A DNA stretch of 14,645 nucleotides, taken from Bacillota bacterium. Its GTDB lineage: Bacteria > Bacillota > Clostridia > Lachnospirales > Cellulosilyticaceae. Under the pieces are notes generated by a model, which did no database searches, was not told the DNA's origin, and was given only the letters and a program-made list of their open reading frames with translations. Shown piece after piece: positions 4,741-13,069 of the stretch; position 1 is the stretch's first letter; each line of letters begins with the position of its first letter. Location: assembly GCA_023415525.1 (NCBI GenBank), contig JAEZKI010000434.1, positions 1 through 14,645 on the forward strand, in the 5' to 3' direction. A program made the translations under genes and the position numbers.

Positions 4741-6543
4741 TTAGTCAATTATAGGAAAAAGTTCTTTATCTTTAAGGAGAGAAAGAGTTATAGAGCTAGC
4801 AAGACTACCATTGCACCCATCTTGTCCTTGTATATTAGTAGCAAAAAAGTAAGGGCCTTTTTGGGTTTCAATAAAGCCAATAAACCATCCATTTATAGCG
4901 TGATTATTGACAACACCAGAACCTGTTTTACCATAGAGAGCTCCTGCCTTCCCGCGAGAAATGAGCAAAGAATCTTTAATGGCTTCTATGTTTTTTTCTT
5001 GAAAATCAAAGCTATTACTATAGAGCTTATAGAGAAGCTCCACTTGCTCAAAAGGAGAAATTTTCAAGGAAGATTCTAGCCAATAATGGTTAAGTCCACC
5101 TGAGAGATCCTGATTGCCATAACCTATTTGAGCCAGATAATTTTGTAAGGTGGGGAGACCTACTTCTTGATCAAGTTCATGGAAGTACCAATTAACAGAG
5201 TGCTTAATAGCAGAGTCTAAGTCTTGGTTTTTATTCCATTGTTTAAAGGAGTAAGGTGTTCCATCCCAAGGGCGAAGGGAAGCATTAGGATCAATCTTGT
5301 TTGTTTCTAAAGCGATGAGCCCGCTATAGATTTTATAAGTTGAATTAGGAGAAATCCTTTTTTTACTTTGTTTAGGATTATGAACGGTATAATGGTTAGC
5401 TTGAGCATCGTAGAGAACAAAAGAGCCTTCACAGTTTTCAAAATAAGCACTTAAATCTTCATAATCCACATTTTCTTCTGAGAAAGAGTAGGTGTTATTG
5501 GGGAGGTTAGTGGCTGATAAGAGGGGGGCACTGAGGAATAGAAGTAAAGTCATTAAGCAAGAGACCATCAAACCTTTTAAACTAAAGACTTTTTCTTTCC
5601 CTGAGAAAGAGGCAATTTGAATAATGCGCTTTTTAAGTTGCTCTTTGTCTCCCCCCATATAAATAGCTGAAGAAAGTGAGAAGTGAGATAATTTTTCAGC
5701 AAAGAAAAGAAGGGTACGCCCATAGTCTTTAGCTTTTTCTTTGCCCAATACTTTTAAGACGGATTGGTCACAGTTAATCTCACAGTCTGTTTGGATCTGG
5801 TTTAGGATATACCAGACAAAGGGCTGAAACCAATAGAGGATACGAAATAGGCAAATGCAATAATTGGTAAAGATATCCTTGTGTTTATAGTGCTGTAATT
5901 CATGAAGAAAGATATGACAGAGTTGGTCTTCTGTTAGTTGAGACGGAAGGCTAGAGGGAATAATAATACAAGGCTTAAAGAGTCCAAAGGCAATAGGTGA
6001 ATGCAAGTAAGGAGAAAGGTATAAGGTAATATCAGTAGATAGCTGAAGCTTTAGACGACAGGTATCAAAAACAAGATTTAAGGAAGGATTCTTGCTTTTT
6101 TGAGCAGAATTTTTAAGCCTCTTAAGTTTGAGATGACATAAGAAGGTAAAGGTAGCTACAAGGAGGACACCACCTAACCAGAGGAAGCCCAATAGGTTAT
6201 TAAGGACATTCAAAGATGTAGGGTGAACTGAAACAGAGAAGTCTTGTAAGGGACTAAAAGGGTTATTTAATAATGAAGTAGAATCTTTTAGAGCCCCTAT
6301 AGTGGAAGACGGAATAACGCCTTCCTTAAAGAAAGGAAAATGACTTTTAAGAGCCAGAGAAAAGAAACTTTTCGTAGGTAAAAAGGGGGATACCAGTAAG
6401 AGTAAACAACTTGTGTTGAGAAAGGAATGAAAATCAATAGTAAGCTGTTTATGCCCCCATTTTTTAGTAAGGACTATAATGATTATTAATAGAGATAACA
6501 AGATGTTACAAAATATAAAACGTATACAAAAGGGTGCAGACAC
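4741..6543 (-). CDS. blaR1: BlaR1/MecR1-family beta-lactam sensor and signalling protease
   Basis: Membrane receptor that binds beta-lactams outside the cell and activates an inner metalloprotease domain, leading to cleavage of the BlaI repressor. It has 600 residues, close to the 601 of Staphylococcus aureus BlaR1. The N-terminal half has several membrane segments and the M56 zinc-protease motif HELQH (214-218), with a downstream Glu in CEINCDQ (about 255). A membrane segment near 325-345 leads to the sensor domain of class D beta-lactamase type. That domain has the acylated Ser in STYK (401-404), SVN (449-451) and KTG (539-541). All key residues are present, so it should be functional. The GTG start is 1 base past the blaI stop, with GGAGG inside the end of blaI, implying translational coupling. 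No beta-lactamase gene is nearby. Confidence 0.95.
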   Translation of the reverse strand: MSAPFCIRFIFCNILLSLLIIIIVLTKKWGHKQLTIDFHSFLNTSCLLLLVSPFLPTKSFFSLALKSHFPFFKEGVIPSSTIGALKDSTSLLNNPFSPLQDFSVSVHPTSLNVLNNLLGFLWLGGVLLVATFTFLCHLKLKRLKNSAQKSKNPSLNLVFDTCRLKLQLSTDITLYLSPYLHSPIAFGLFKPCIIIPSSLPSQLTEDQLCHIFLHELQHYKHKDIFTNYCICLFRILYWFQPFVWYILNQIQTDCEINCDQSVLKVLGKEKAKDYGRTLLFFAEKLSHFSLSSAIYMGGDKEQLKKRIIQIASFSGKEKVFSLKGLMVSCLMTLLLFLSAPLLSATNLPNNTYSFSEENVDYEDLSAYFENCEGSFVLYDAQANHYTVHNPKQSKKRISPNSTYKIYSGLIALETNKIDPNASLRPWDGTPYSFKQWNKNQDLDSAIKHSVNWYFHELDQEVGLPTLQNYLAQIGYGNQDLSGGLNHYWLESSLKISPFEQVELLYKLYSNSFDFQEKNIEAIKDSLLISRGKAGALYGKTGSGVVNNHAINGWFIGFIETQKGPYFFATNIQGQDGCNGSLASSITLSLLKDKELFPIID

Positions 6544-6544
6544 C

Positions 6545-6931
6545 TTACTTTTCCTCCTCTTGGATTCCTTTTTCTAAAATTTGTTGTAGATGAGCCAGTT
6601 CTTCTTTGGATAATTTATCATTTTCAATGAAGTTGAGAACCATAGCTTGGAGTGTTCCATCATAAAAGCGCTTTAAAAAAGATTTATTCTCATAGGCAAG
6701 ATAATCTTTTTGAGCAATTAGGGGGGTATAGACAAAAACTCTTCCCTCTTTTTCATAAGTAAGAGCGCCCTTTTTGACTAAGCGTAACAGCAAGGTTTGA
6801 ATTGTTTTAGGGCTCCAATTACTTCTAGGGATGAGTTCATTAGTGACTTCGATGGTACTAATGGGTGCTTTTTCCCATATGATTTTCATAACTTCATATT
6901 CTGCATCTGATATTTGAGGGACTGATTGCAT
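6545..6931 (-). CDS. blaI: BlaI/MecI-family winged-helix repressor
   Basis: Dimeric DNA-binding repressor of 128 residues, the standard family length. The N-terminal winged-helix domain runs from about 8 to 75 (ISDAEYEVMKIIWE, with the recognition helix region WSPKTIQTLLLRLVKKGAL). The C-terminal dimerisation helices contain VLNFIEN. The Asn-Phe bond at 100-101 matches the position where staphylococcal BlaI is cut (Asn101-Phe102) once BlaR1 is activated. AAGGAG (6939-6944 on the plus strand) precedes the ATG. The operator next to its own promoter indicates autorepression, and two more operators over the opposite promoter indicate control of the lipoprotein operon. It forms an operon with blaR1. 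Confidence 0.95.
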   Translation of the reverse strand: MQSVPQISDAEYEVMKIIWEKAPISTIEVTNELIPRSNWSPKTIQTLLLRLVKKGALTYEKEGRVFVYTPLIAQKDYLAYENKSFLKRFYDGTLQAMVLNFIENDKLSKEELAHLQQILEKGIQEEEK

Positions 6932-6948
6932 CGTTATTCTCCTTAAAC

Positions 6949-6960
6949 TTACAAGTGTAA
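6949..6960. promoter_or_regulatory. BlaI operator O1
   Basis: TTACAAGTGTAA, an inverted repeat fitting the BlaI/MecI core TACAnnTGTA. It lies just downstream of the predicted blaI transcription start, where a bound repressor would block blaI-blaR1 expression. Confidence 0.85.
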
Positions 6961-6968
6961 TTTATATG

Positions 6969-6997
6969 AGTATAGAGTGTTTTATAAAAAGTGTCAA
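6969..6997 (-). promoter_or_regulatory. Promoter of blaI-blaR1
   Basis: On the minus strand, consensus TTGACA (6997-6992), a 17-bp spacer and TATACT (6974-6969). This is a strong sigma-A promoter with operator O1 immediately downstream. Confidence 0.8.
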
Positions 6998-7019
6998 TGT
7001 AAAAATAAAATGAAAAGTC

Positions 7020-7047
7020 TTGACATTAAAACTTACGGGTGTAAGAT
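7020..7047 (+). promoter_or_regulatory. Promoter of the lipoprotein operon
   Basis: Consensus TTGACA at 7020-7025, with a probable -10 TAAGAT at 7042-7047 (16-bp spacer); GATATA at 7045-7050 is an alternative. Operator O2 fills the spacer, so polymerase and BlaI would compete directly. Confidence 0.65.
7033..7044. promoter_or_regulatory. BlaI operator O2
   Basis: TTACGGGTGTAA, a one-base variant of the core (TACG for TACA). It lies between the -35 and -10 of the lipoprotein operon promoter. Confidence 0.75.
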
Positions 7048-7060
7048 ATAAAAAGAAAAC

Positions 7061-7072
7061 TTACAAGTGTAA
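7061..7072. promoter_or_regulatory. BlaI operator O3
   Basis: TTACAAGTGTAA within the longer palindromic context ACTTACAAGTGTAAGT, identical in core to O1. It starts 28 bp after O2, within the expected early transcribed region, 22 bp before the lipoprotein start codon. Confidence 0.85.
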
Positions 7073-7094
7073 GTTTTAATAGGGAGGAAAATAG

Positions 7095-9359
7095 ATGGGA
7101 AGAGGAATAAAAACATTTGCTATTTTGAGTCTTATGTTGTTTTTATCAGGTTGTTTATCTGATGAAGCTACTTTATATGAAGAAGAACAAGTGAGTACAG
7201 AGTGTGAATTAGGACAAGAGGGAGAGGAGTCTAGCTATATAGATATTCCTATAGGAGAGAAAGAAAAGAAAAAGCTCCAAACAGAGATAACGAAATTGGC
7301 TTTAGAATATATTCAGTACACAGGGGAAAGTAAGATAGAGGATAAAAAGGAACTGACTCACTTTTTAGCTTCAAAGGGTTATGCTGTTCGGGTAGGTTAT
7401 GTGAAGGGAAGATTAGAAAACTGGCAGCTGATAGATACTTTTTGCCTAGCTGCACAAGCAGGTAAGGCAGGAACTGCAAGTATTTATACGGCTTATGAAG
7501 AAGGAAGCTTTCAACGCATAGACTTTGTGGCAAAAGATAAAAAGCTTCAAGTGACAGGAATGCTTGTTAACTGGGAGAATAATCAGACACCTATAGTGAG
7601 TGAAATGAAAAGATATGAAGCTTATAGTTGGAGTTATACCCCAAAAGGGTGGTTCTTCTATAAAAAATATTATCCACGAGGTTATGATGGGCCCCTTGGT
7701 GGAGAGGCCATTTGTGTCAAGCCTTCGCCAGAGTACTTTAGAGATTATGAAGCTAAATATATAGAGCCTATAAGTTATGATAATAACAGCTTGTTTATGA
7801 CGGACTGGCAGGAAGGAGCATGGGGAAGCATGGATTTTAATGACTTATATGAGGTGTTTTACGAGGCAAAGAATAAGCAAGCTATAAAAGATATTACCTA
7901 TGGAATTGAAGAACAAAATTTTGAGGCGCTTATACAACAATACTTAAAAATAACGCCACAAGAACTTAAGAAAGTAGCAAGCTATGAAGAGGAAAACCAA
8001 AAATATAGTTGGTGGCCTAGGACAGTTTATGAGGCAGTAAGTCCTGCGCTTTATTGGCCAGAGATCACTGAAATAAAGGAAAATGAAGAGGATACCTTTA
8101 CATTAGTTATTGATGTGATAGCACCAGAGTATGGAACAGATTGTGCCTTTACCCATGAACTAACCATTCGTCAGCTTAAGGATGGCAGTTTTCAATACGT
8201 AGCTAATAAAGTGTTACCATCACAAGATAATATATTTCCTCAATACATACCTAGAGATTGGGGACAAAAGACTGGGGAGGAGAAAGTAGCTGAGCAAGAA
8301 CAACCAAGGTCTTTTAGAAGAGAGAAGCCGTCCATAGGAGCTAGCATAACTTCAGAAGAGATGAAAGAGCTCAAAGAGACTTTTTTAAAGCACCTTTCTT
8401 CCAGTAAAGACTTCTACAGTGAAAAGCACTTGCCTTCTACTCAAATAGTAAGTAGAGAAGTTATGAAACAGCTGGTTGAGTATTTAGCTAAGCAAGGAGT
8501 ACCTGTAATAGGCTATCAAGTCAATATGGCCAATAGTGAGCAAGTAGAAAGCTTTTATTCCAAGCTTAAGCAAGGTGAAGAGACAGAAGTGCCTATTTAT
8601 GAAGTGGATTATCTAGGGAATATAAGCTGCCACTTCTTTATTAAGAGGGGAGCTACCTTACAGAAGTTTTATATGGGAGCTAGTTTTAGTCAAGATAAGG
8701 GGTTTGAAGTGACAAGTACCAATCTTTCAGAGGTAGATGAGTTGCGGTTAACAGAGAAAGGTTACTTACTTTATCATATGACAGATGCTGACTATGTGGC
8801 GCATTCCGCCTTGTATTATTCCTTTCGTGTGAGGCCTCTTTCTGAGGAATGTAGAAACTATCAAGAAAAGTATTTAAAACATATAAGCCTTGTTAACTAC
8901 AATTTACTCATTGAGGATTGGAATCAGGAAACCATTGGCCGGCTAGATTTTAATGAGATGTTTGAAGACCTCTACAGGATGGATACTGGGGAAATTTATA
9001 AAGAAGAGGGACACCCCATTCCAGAGAAGGTATTTGAAGGGCTGATGGAAAAATATTTTAATGTGACCTAAAAGGAACTGAGACAATATGCCAATTATCA
9101 AGCAGAGAAACAGAGTTATACATGGGAAGCTGGAACAGGCAAGCTTTTTTCACCCCTCCCCGAAGTAGTTAGTTACCAGCAGAATCAAGATGGAACACTG
9201 ACTCTCAAGGTAGATGCACTATGGATAGATTATAATACAGACTGCGCTTTTACCAGTACATTAACAGTATTACCTCTAGAGGATGGTCGTTTTAAATACC
9301 TTTCCAATAAAGTAGAGGTTAAAGAAAAAGAAGTTCCAGTTATTTATAGAGAAGAGTAG
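7095..9359 (+). pseudogene. Tandem two-unit large lipoprotein, interrupted by in-frame TAA
   Basis: A good ribosome binding site (GGGAGG) precedes the ATG. The signal peptide ends in a canonical lipobox LSGC (Cys 20). Residues ~50-400 form one unit and ~415 onward a second, diverged one. Shared landmarks include LFMTDW / LLIEDW, DFNDLYE / DFNEMFE and a C-terminal TDCAFT strand. The frame stops at TAA 9069-9071 after 658 residues (KYFNVT). The next codons continue the same frame (KELRQYANY) and match the first unit (TPQELKKVASY), complete the second unit including TDCAFT, and end at TAG 9357-9359. The full product would be about 753 residues. A single change such as CAA to TAA would explain the stop. 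The 658-residue form may still be made and could be stable through unit 1. The family resembles DUF6070 (from memory, unverified). Function unknown; BlaI control is inferred from O2 and O3. Confidence 0.75.
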
Positions 9360-9388
9360 CTTTCAAATAAGGATGTGGAGGAAAAGCT

Positions 9389-10693
9389 ATGAAAAAGTGG
9401 CTTTGTTTTTTGATCATACTCATAGTGGGAATACTTATTGGGCTTGGGTGTAGAGAAAAGAAGGAGTCAGCTAGAAGTGCCTCCGTACCATCTAAGGAGG
9501 AACAAGAATCTGAAATATTGGTAGAGGATTCCCTAGAAGAAGAAATAGATGAAAACCTATGGATAACAGAGACAGAGGAAACACAAGAGGATCTAGGTGG
9601 CATGCCTATTCCAGAAGAAGAGCAAGATAAGTTAAGACAGGAGCTAACTAATCTAGCATTAAGGTATAGAGAAAAGGTGAAAAATTGTGAGAAGGGTACA
9701 GCTTCTAATTGGGTTATTCCTCATGAAGTAAGGCTAGAGATTATGAAGGAATTAAGCAAGGCAGGCTATGCTGTAGCTGATCTATATAATCAATGTAATT
9801 TGACAAATTGGGAGAGAATAGATGCTTTTTGTGAGGCCATAAAAGCTGGAGAAGATGGGACAGCTACAGTCTATGAAATACTGGAAAATGGAGGGATTTC
9901 TAGGTTGGATTTTCAGGTACAGGATGGAGTCATGGTTATTACTATGACTCAATTGGACTGGGATGAGAAGATAGAGCCTTTACCCATTTTTATGGAGCGG
10001 TGGCAGGCTTATGCTTGGCAATATACAGATAAGGGCTATTTAATCTTTGAGAGATATGTGCCAGAAGGAGTGGAAATGAGTGGTCAGAGTATTTTGAGGA
10101 TAAAGCCTATAAAAGAGGAATACCGTGAGCTCACTAAGAAACACCTTCAAGCTATTGGCTACCAAGGGAATAATTTATTCCTTACCTCTTGGGATGAAGA
10201 AAGCTTAGAACGTGTTGATTTTAATGATTTGTATGAGTACCTTTACTTCTTGAAGTATGATAAGCGCTTTGATCCTACCCACTATGAGGAGGGTATACCT
10301 AAAGAGGAGTTTGAAGAGTTAATCACTCAATACTTTGCTATTACCCCGGCTACTTTAGAGAAATTAGCTGCTTATAAACCAGAGAGTAGGTGCTATAAAT
10401 GGTATGCATTAGCTTGTTGGAACTACACCCCAAATCCTAAGGAAGTACCTATTCCAGAAGTGATAGATGTTATTGAGAGAGAGGAGGGGCTACTCACTCT
10501 TGTAGTAGACGCAGTATGGGCACAATGGGATACAGATTGTGCTTTTACACATGAGGTTACCCTTCGTATGAAAGACCAAGACCACTTTGAGTATGTATCA
10601 AATGTTATTAGGCTATCTGAAAAAAATAGACTTCCCCAATATAATTCCAGAAGCCAATTAGCAAAAAAATTAGAATGGCAAACAAAAGATTAA
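9389..10693 (+). CDS. Large lipoprotein, single-unit paralog of the preceding gene
   Basis: 434 residues with one copy of the unit that is doubled in the upstream gene. GGAGG lies just before the ATG, 29 bases after the upstream gene's final stop codon, so the two are one operon. A hydrophobic N-terminus ends in GLGC (Cys 21); this lipobox is less canonical than LSGC, though lipid attachment is still likely. An acidic Glu/Ser linker (about 25-70) leads into the folded part, beginning PIPEEEQDKLRQEL. Landmarks shared with both upstream units are LFLTSWDEE, DFNDLYEYLY, YKWYALACW and DTDCAFTHEVTLR (near 381). No catalytic motif or penicillin-binding triad (SxxK/SxN/KTG) is seen, so this is not a beta-lactamase. 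It resembles the DUF6070 family as I remember it, common in Lachnospiraceae; role unknown. It is probably induced with the operon through BlaI. Confidence 0.85.
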   Translation: MKKWLCFLIILIVGILIGLGCREKKESARSASVPSKEEQESEILVEDSLEEEIDENLWITETEETQEDLGGMPIPEEEQDKLRQELTNLALRYREKVKNCEKGTASNWVIPHEVRLEIMKELSKAGYAVADLYNQCNLTNWERIDAFCEAIKAGEDGTATVYEILENGGISRLDFQVQDGVMVITMTQLDWDEKIEPLPIFMERWQAYAWQYTDKGYLIFERYVPEGVEMSGQSILRIKPIKEEYRELTKKHLQAIGYQGNNLFLTSWDEESLERVDFNDLYEYLYFLKYDKRFDPTHYEEGIPKEEFEELITQYFAITPATLEKLAAYKPESRCYKWYALACWNYTPNPKEVPIPEVIDVIEREEGLLTLVVDAVWAQWDTDCAFTHEVTLRMKDQDHFEYVSNVIRLSEKNRLPQYNSRSQLAKKLEWQTKD

Positions 10694-10765
10694 ACCCTCC
10701 AGTATACCACCAGAGTTCAAATTGGGTGTATCCTATTAGAACTGTGTGAAAAAGGAGGTTTTAAG

Positions 10766-12847
10766 ATGCAAACAGAAGACTTTTTACAAGAAGCGCATTA
10801 TCTAGAAGAAGTGGAAAATAAATTAACTAGGGAGTTAAATCGACTAGAGCAAGAAATAGATACTAGGCATCAGCACATCAAAGAAACCCATCAATATATT
10901 ATTGATAATCGGCATGAGATGGACAGTATGGAGATTTTTACAACCAAGAAAACACTGACCAATGAAACAATCCAGCTAGAACAATATGCCTTAAAAAAAG
11001 AACGACTGAAGAGAATGCAAGAAACTCCCTATTTTGGACGAATTGATTTTAGGTATGCTGGAGATGAAAAAGGGGAAGAAGAAGCTTACTATATTGGAAT
11101 GGGAGATTTTACTGTTCAAGGGGAACAAGCTGCCCTTGTTTATGATTGGCGAGCACCCATTAGTAGCCTCTATTACGATTATGAAGTGGGACCAGCTACC
11201 TACGAGGCACCCGTCGGGGTCTTAGAGGGAGAACTTCTAAAAAAGAAACAATACAAAATTAAAAAAAGACAATTGGAATATGTTTTAGATAGTGAGATGA
11301 AAATTGATGATGAGATTTTGCAAAGAGAACTGAGTCATACAGCAGATAGTAAGATGAAGAATATCGTAGCCACCATCCAAAAGGAGCAGAATGCCATTGT
11401 GCGTAATGAAGAAGCCCCTGTCATGGTGGTACAAGGTATTGCAGGTTCAGGGAAAACCTCTATTGCCCTGCACCGCATCGCCTATCTCCTTTACAAGAGT
11501 AGAGAAGAACTCAAGTCTAGCAATATTTTAATTCTCTCTCCTAACCCTGTTTTTTCAGACTATATATCCAGTGTCCTTCCTGAACTAGGGGAAGAAAACA
11601 TTACAGAGATGGGCTTAGAGGAATTAGTGGCCCAAGAGCTTATAGAAGGAATACAAGTGGAAGGTCGATGTGAACAGCTGGAATTTTTGCTTCAAAAGGG
11701 AATGCAGGTTACTCAAAGGAAGAGAAACATTGATTTTAAAGAAAGCGTAGACTTCCTCACACTACTTAAGAGCTTTATTGAGCTGTTACCAGAGAAAAAC
11801 TTTAGACCAGAAAGCTTAAGCTGGAATGGCTTTAACTGTGAGAAAGAGGAGCTCCAAATGCTCTTTTATGAAAAATACAAGAGCAAACCTCTCTTTAAAC
11901 GACTACAGTATATAGCCGATTATATAGCGGACAAAAAAGAGTCTGACACCAATAAAACCATGACGAGCAAGATACGAAAAGAGTTAGAAAACAAGCTGAA
12001 GGATTATATGAAAGAAACAAAGCTCATGGTACTCTACAGCGATTTCATAGCTTGGTGCAATAAAACCCAACTTAAAGAGCCTTTTCTCCTACTCAATAAG
12101 GGAATGCTTCATTATGAAGATGCTTTTCCACTTATTTATCTGAAGTATGCCTTATATGGACATACCAGTTTCCCTCAGATTAAGCACTTAGTTATTGATG
12201 AAATGCAGGATTATTCCTTTATTCAATTTGAGTTATTGAAGACACTTTTTAATTGCCGTATGACAATTTTAGGAGATATGTATCAGGTGCTAGAGCCTAA
12301 AGAGCCTCATGTACTCACGCATCTTATGCATGTTTTTTCGAATCCCCTTATTATTAAGCTAAATAGAACCTATCGTTCTACTTTTGAAATTGCTACCTTT
12401 GCCAAGAATATGATTGGTCAGCAAGATATGATTGCCTTTGAGCGCCATGGGGAAGAGCCTAGCTTAATCAAAACTAACTCCTATGAGGAGATGCTGGAGC
12501 AGATGGTAAGTGATTTAGAAAAGTTGGATCAACAGAAGTATGCTTCAGTGGCTATCTTATGTAAGACGGCACAAGAAGCAGAGAAGATGTACAAGGAACT
12601 AAAAGATAAGCTGACACTTACCTTATTTACAGCACAGAGTACTGCCTTTGAAACAGGCATAGTCATCACCACCTCTTATTTAGCAAAAGGGTTAGAATTT
12701 GATGTAGTGTGTATTCCTAATGCTGAGGAAGATTACTATCAAAGTCCTGTAGATAAACAGGTTCTGTATATTTCCGCCACAAGAGCCCTTCACCTATTGA
12801 AGTTCTATTACTACAAGACATTGACATCACTACTTATAGCCAACTAA
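10766..12847 (+). CDS. helD: HelD-type UvrD-like ATPase, RNA polymerase recycling factor
   Basis: Superfamily 1 ATPase of the HelD group, which binds stalled RNA polymerase and strips it from DNA. It has 693 residues, shorter than the ~774 of Bacillus subtilis HelD. An N-terminal coiled coil (about 5-85, the arm that enters the polymerase secondary channel) is followed by the family motifs YFGRIDF (89-95), YIGMGDF and DWRAPISSLYY. The ATPase motifs are complete: Walker A GIAGSGKT (224-231), Walker B VIDEMQDY (476-483), LGDMYQ (502-507), RTYRST (534-539), YLAKGLEFD (638-646) and YISATRA (668-674). GGAGG precedes the ATG. The 72-bp gap after the lipoprotein has no terminator or clear promoter, so it is probably the last gene of the BlaI-controlled operon. 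Some HelD relatives (HelR of actinobacteria) confer rifamycin tolerance; that role here is speculative. Confidence 0.92.
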   Translation: MQTEDFLQEAHYLEEVENKLTRELNRLEQEIDTRHQHIKETHQYIIDNRHEMDSMEIFTTKKTLTNETIQLEQYALKKERLKRMQETPYFGRIDFRYAGDEKGEEEAYYIGMGDFTVQGEQAALVYDWRAPISSLYYDYEVGPATYEAPVGVLEGELLKKKQYKIKKRQLEYVLDSEMKIDDEILQRELSHTADSKMKNIVATIQKEQNAIVRNEEAPVMVVQGIAGSGKTSIALHRIAYLLYKSREELKSSNILILSPNPVFSDYISSVLPELGEENITEMGLEELVAQELIEGIQVEGRCEQLEFLLQKGMQVTQRKRNIDFKESVDFLTLLKSFIELLPEKNFRPESLSWNGFNCEKEELQMLFYEKYKSKPLFKRLQYIADYIADKKESDTNKTMTSKIRKELENKLKDYMKETKLMVLYSDFIAWCNKTQLKEPFLLLNKGMLHYEDAFPLIYLKYALYGHTSFPQIKHLVIDEMQDYSFIQFELLKTLFNCRMTILGDMYQVLEPKEPHVLTHLMHVFSNPLIIKLNRTYRSTFEIATFAKNMIGQQDMIAFERHGEEPSLIKTNSYEEMLEQMVSDLEKLDQQKYASVAILCKTAQEAEKMYKELKDKLTLTLFTAQSTAFETGIVITTSYLAKGLEFDVVCIPNAEEDYYQSPVDKQVLYISATRALHLLKFYYYKTLTSLLIAN

Positions 12848-12852
12848 AGATC

Positions 12853-12893
12853 AAAGGAGCTGTCCACTAAGAAATTCGTGAACAGCTCCTTTT
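12853..12893 (+). terminator. Terminator after helD
   Basis: AAAGGAGCTGT (12853-12863) pairs perfectly with ACAGCTCCTTT (12882-12892). Three more pairs (CAC/GTG) form inside beyond one mismatch, and a T-run follows. It closes the lipoprotein-helD operon. Confidence 0.85.
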
Positions 12894-12898
12894 ATAAT

Positions 12899-12926
12899 CT
12901 AGGAAGTGCATCTTTCACTTTCCTAG
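12899..12926. repeat. Second hairpin after helD
   Basis: CTAGGAAGTG (12899-12908) and CACTTTCCTAG (12916-12926) pair with a single bulged base around a 7-base loop. No T-run follows, so it is not a standard terminator. The remaining bases up to about 13000 show nothing I can assign. Confidence 0.55.
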
Positions 12927-13004
12927 ACTATGGGGAGTACAGAGGGGATTTCCCATTGTCGCATTCAGGAGGGTGCTCAGCTAACATGTTTTTCTATTGG
13001 GGTG

Positions 13005-13034
13005 TTTTAGGTACTAAAAATAAAGTATTATAAT
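13005..13034 (+). promoter_or_regulatory. Promoter and dyad of the MerR-family gene
   Basis: A consensus TATAAT at 13029-13034 lacks a good -35. At the -35/spacer position is a dyad, TTTTAG-GTA-CTAAAA (13005-13019). MerR regulators typically bind dyads in this position, so autoregulation is plausible. Confidence 0.45.
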
Positions 13035-13069
13035 CTAAAGAAACCTATGCAAGTGAGGAGGAGCTAAAG

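Noticed and set aside
4822..5079. Open frame on the plus strand inside blaR1.
   Set aside because: It is antisense to the well-conserved sensor domain; no ribosome binding site or family resemblance.
7249..7533. Open frame on the minus strand inside the first large lipoprotein; a similar one at 9340-9603.
   Set aside because: Both are antisense shadows of repeat-unit genes, with Ser/Leu/Phe-rich low-information sequence.
7095..10693. The large lipoproteins as beta-lactamases or penicillin-binding proteins, given the BlaI/BlaR1 context.
   Set aside because: No ordered SxxK, SxN and KTG motifs and no metallo-beta-lactamase HxHxD motif are present.
11034..11225. Open frame in another phase within helD.
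   Set aside because: Covers the conserved GRIDF to DWRAPISS region of HelD; an overlapping shadow.
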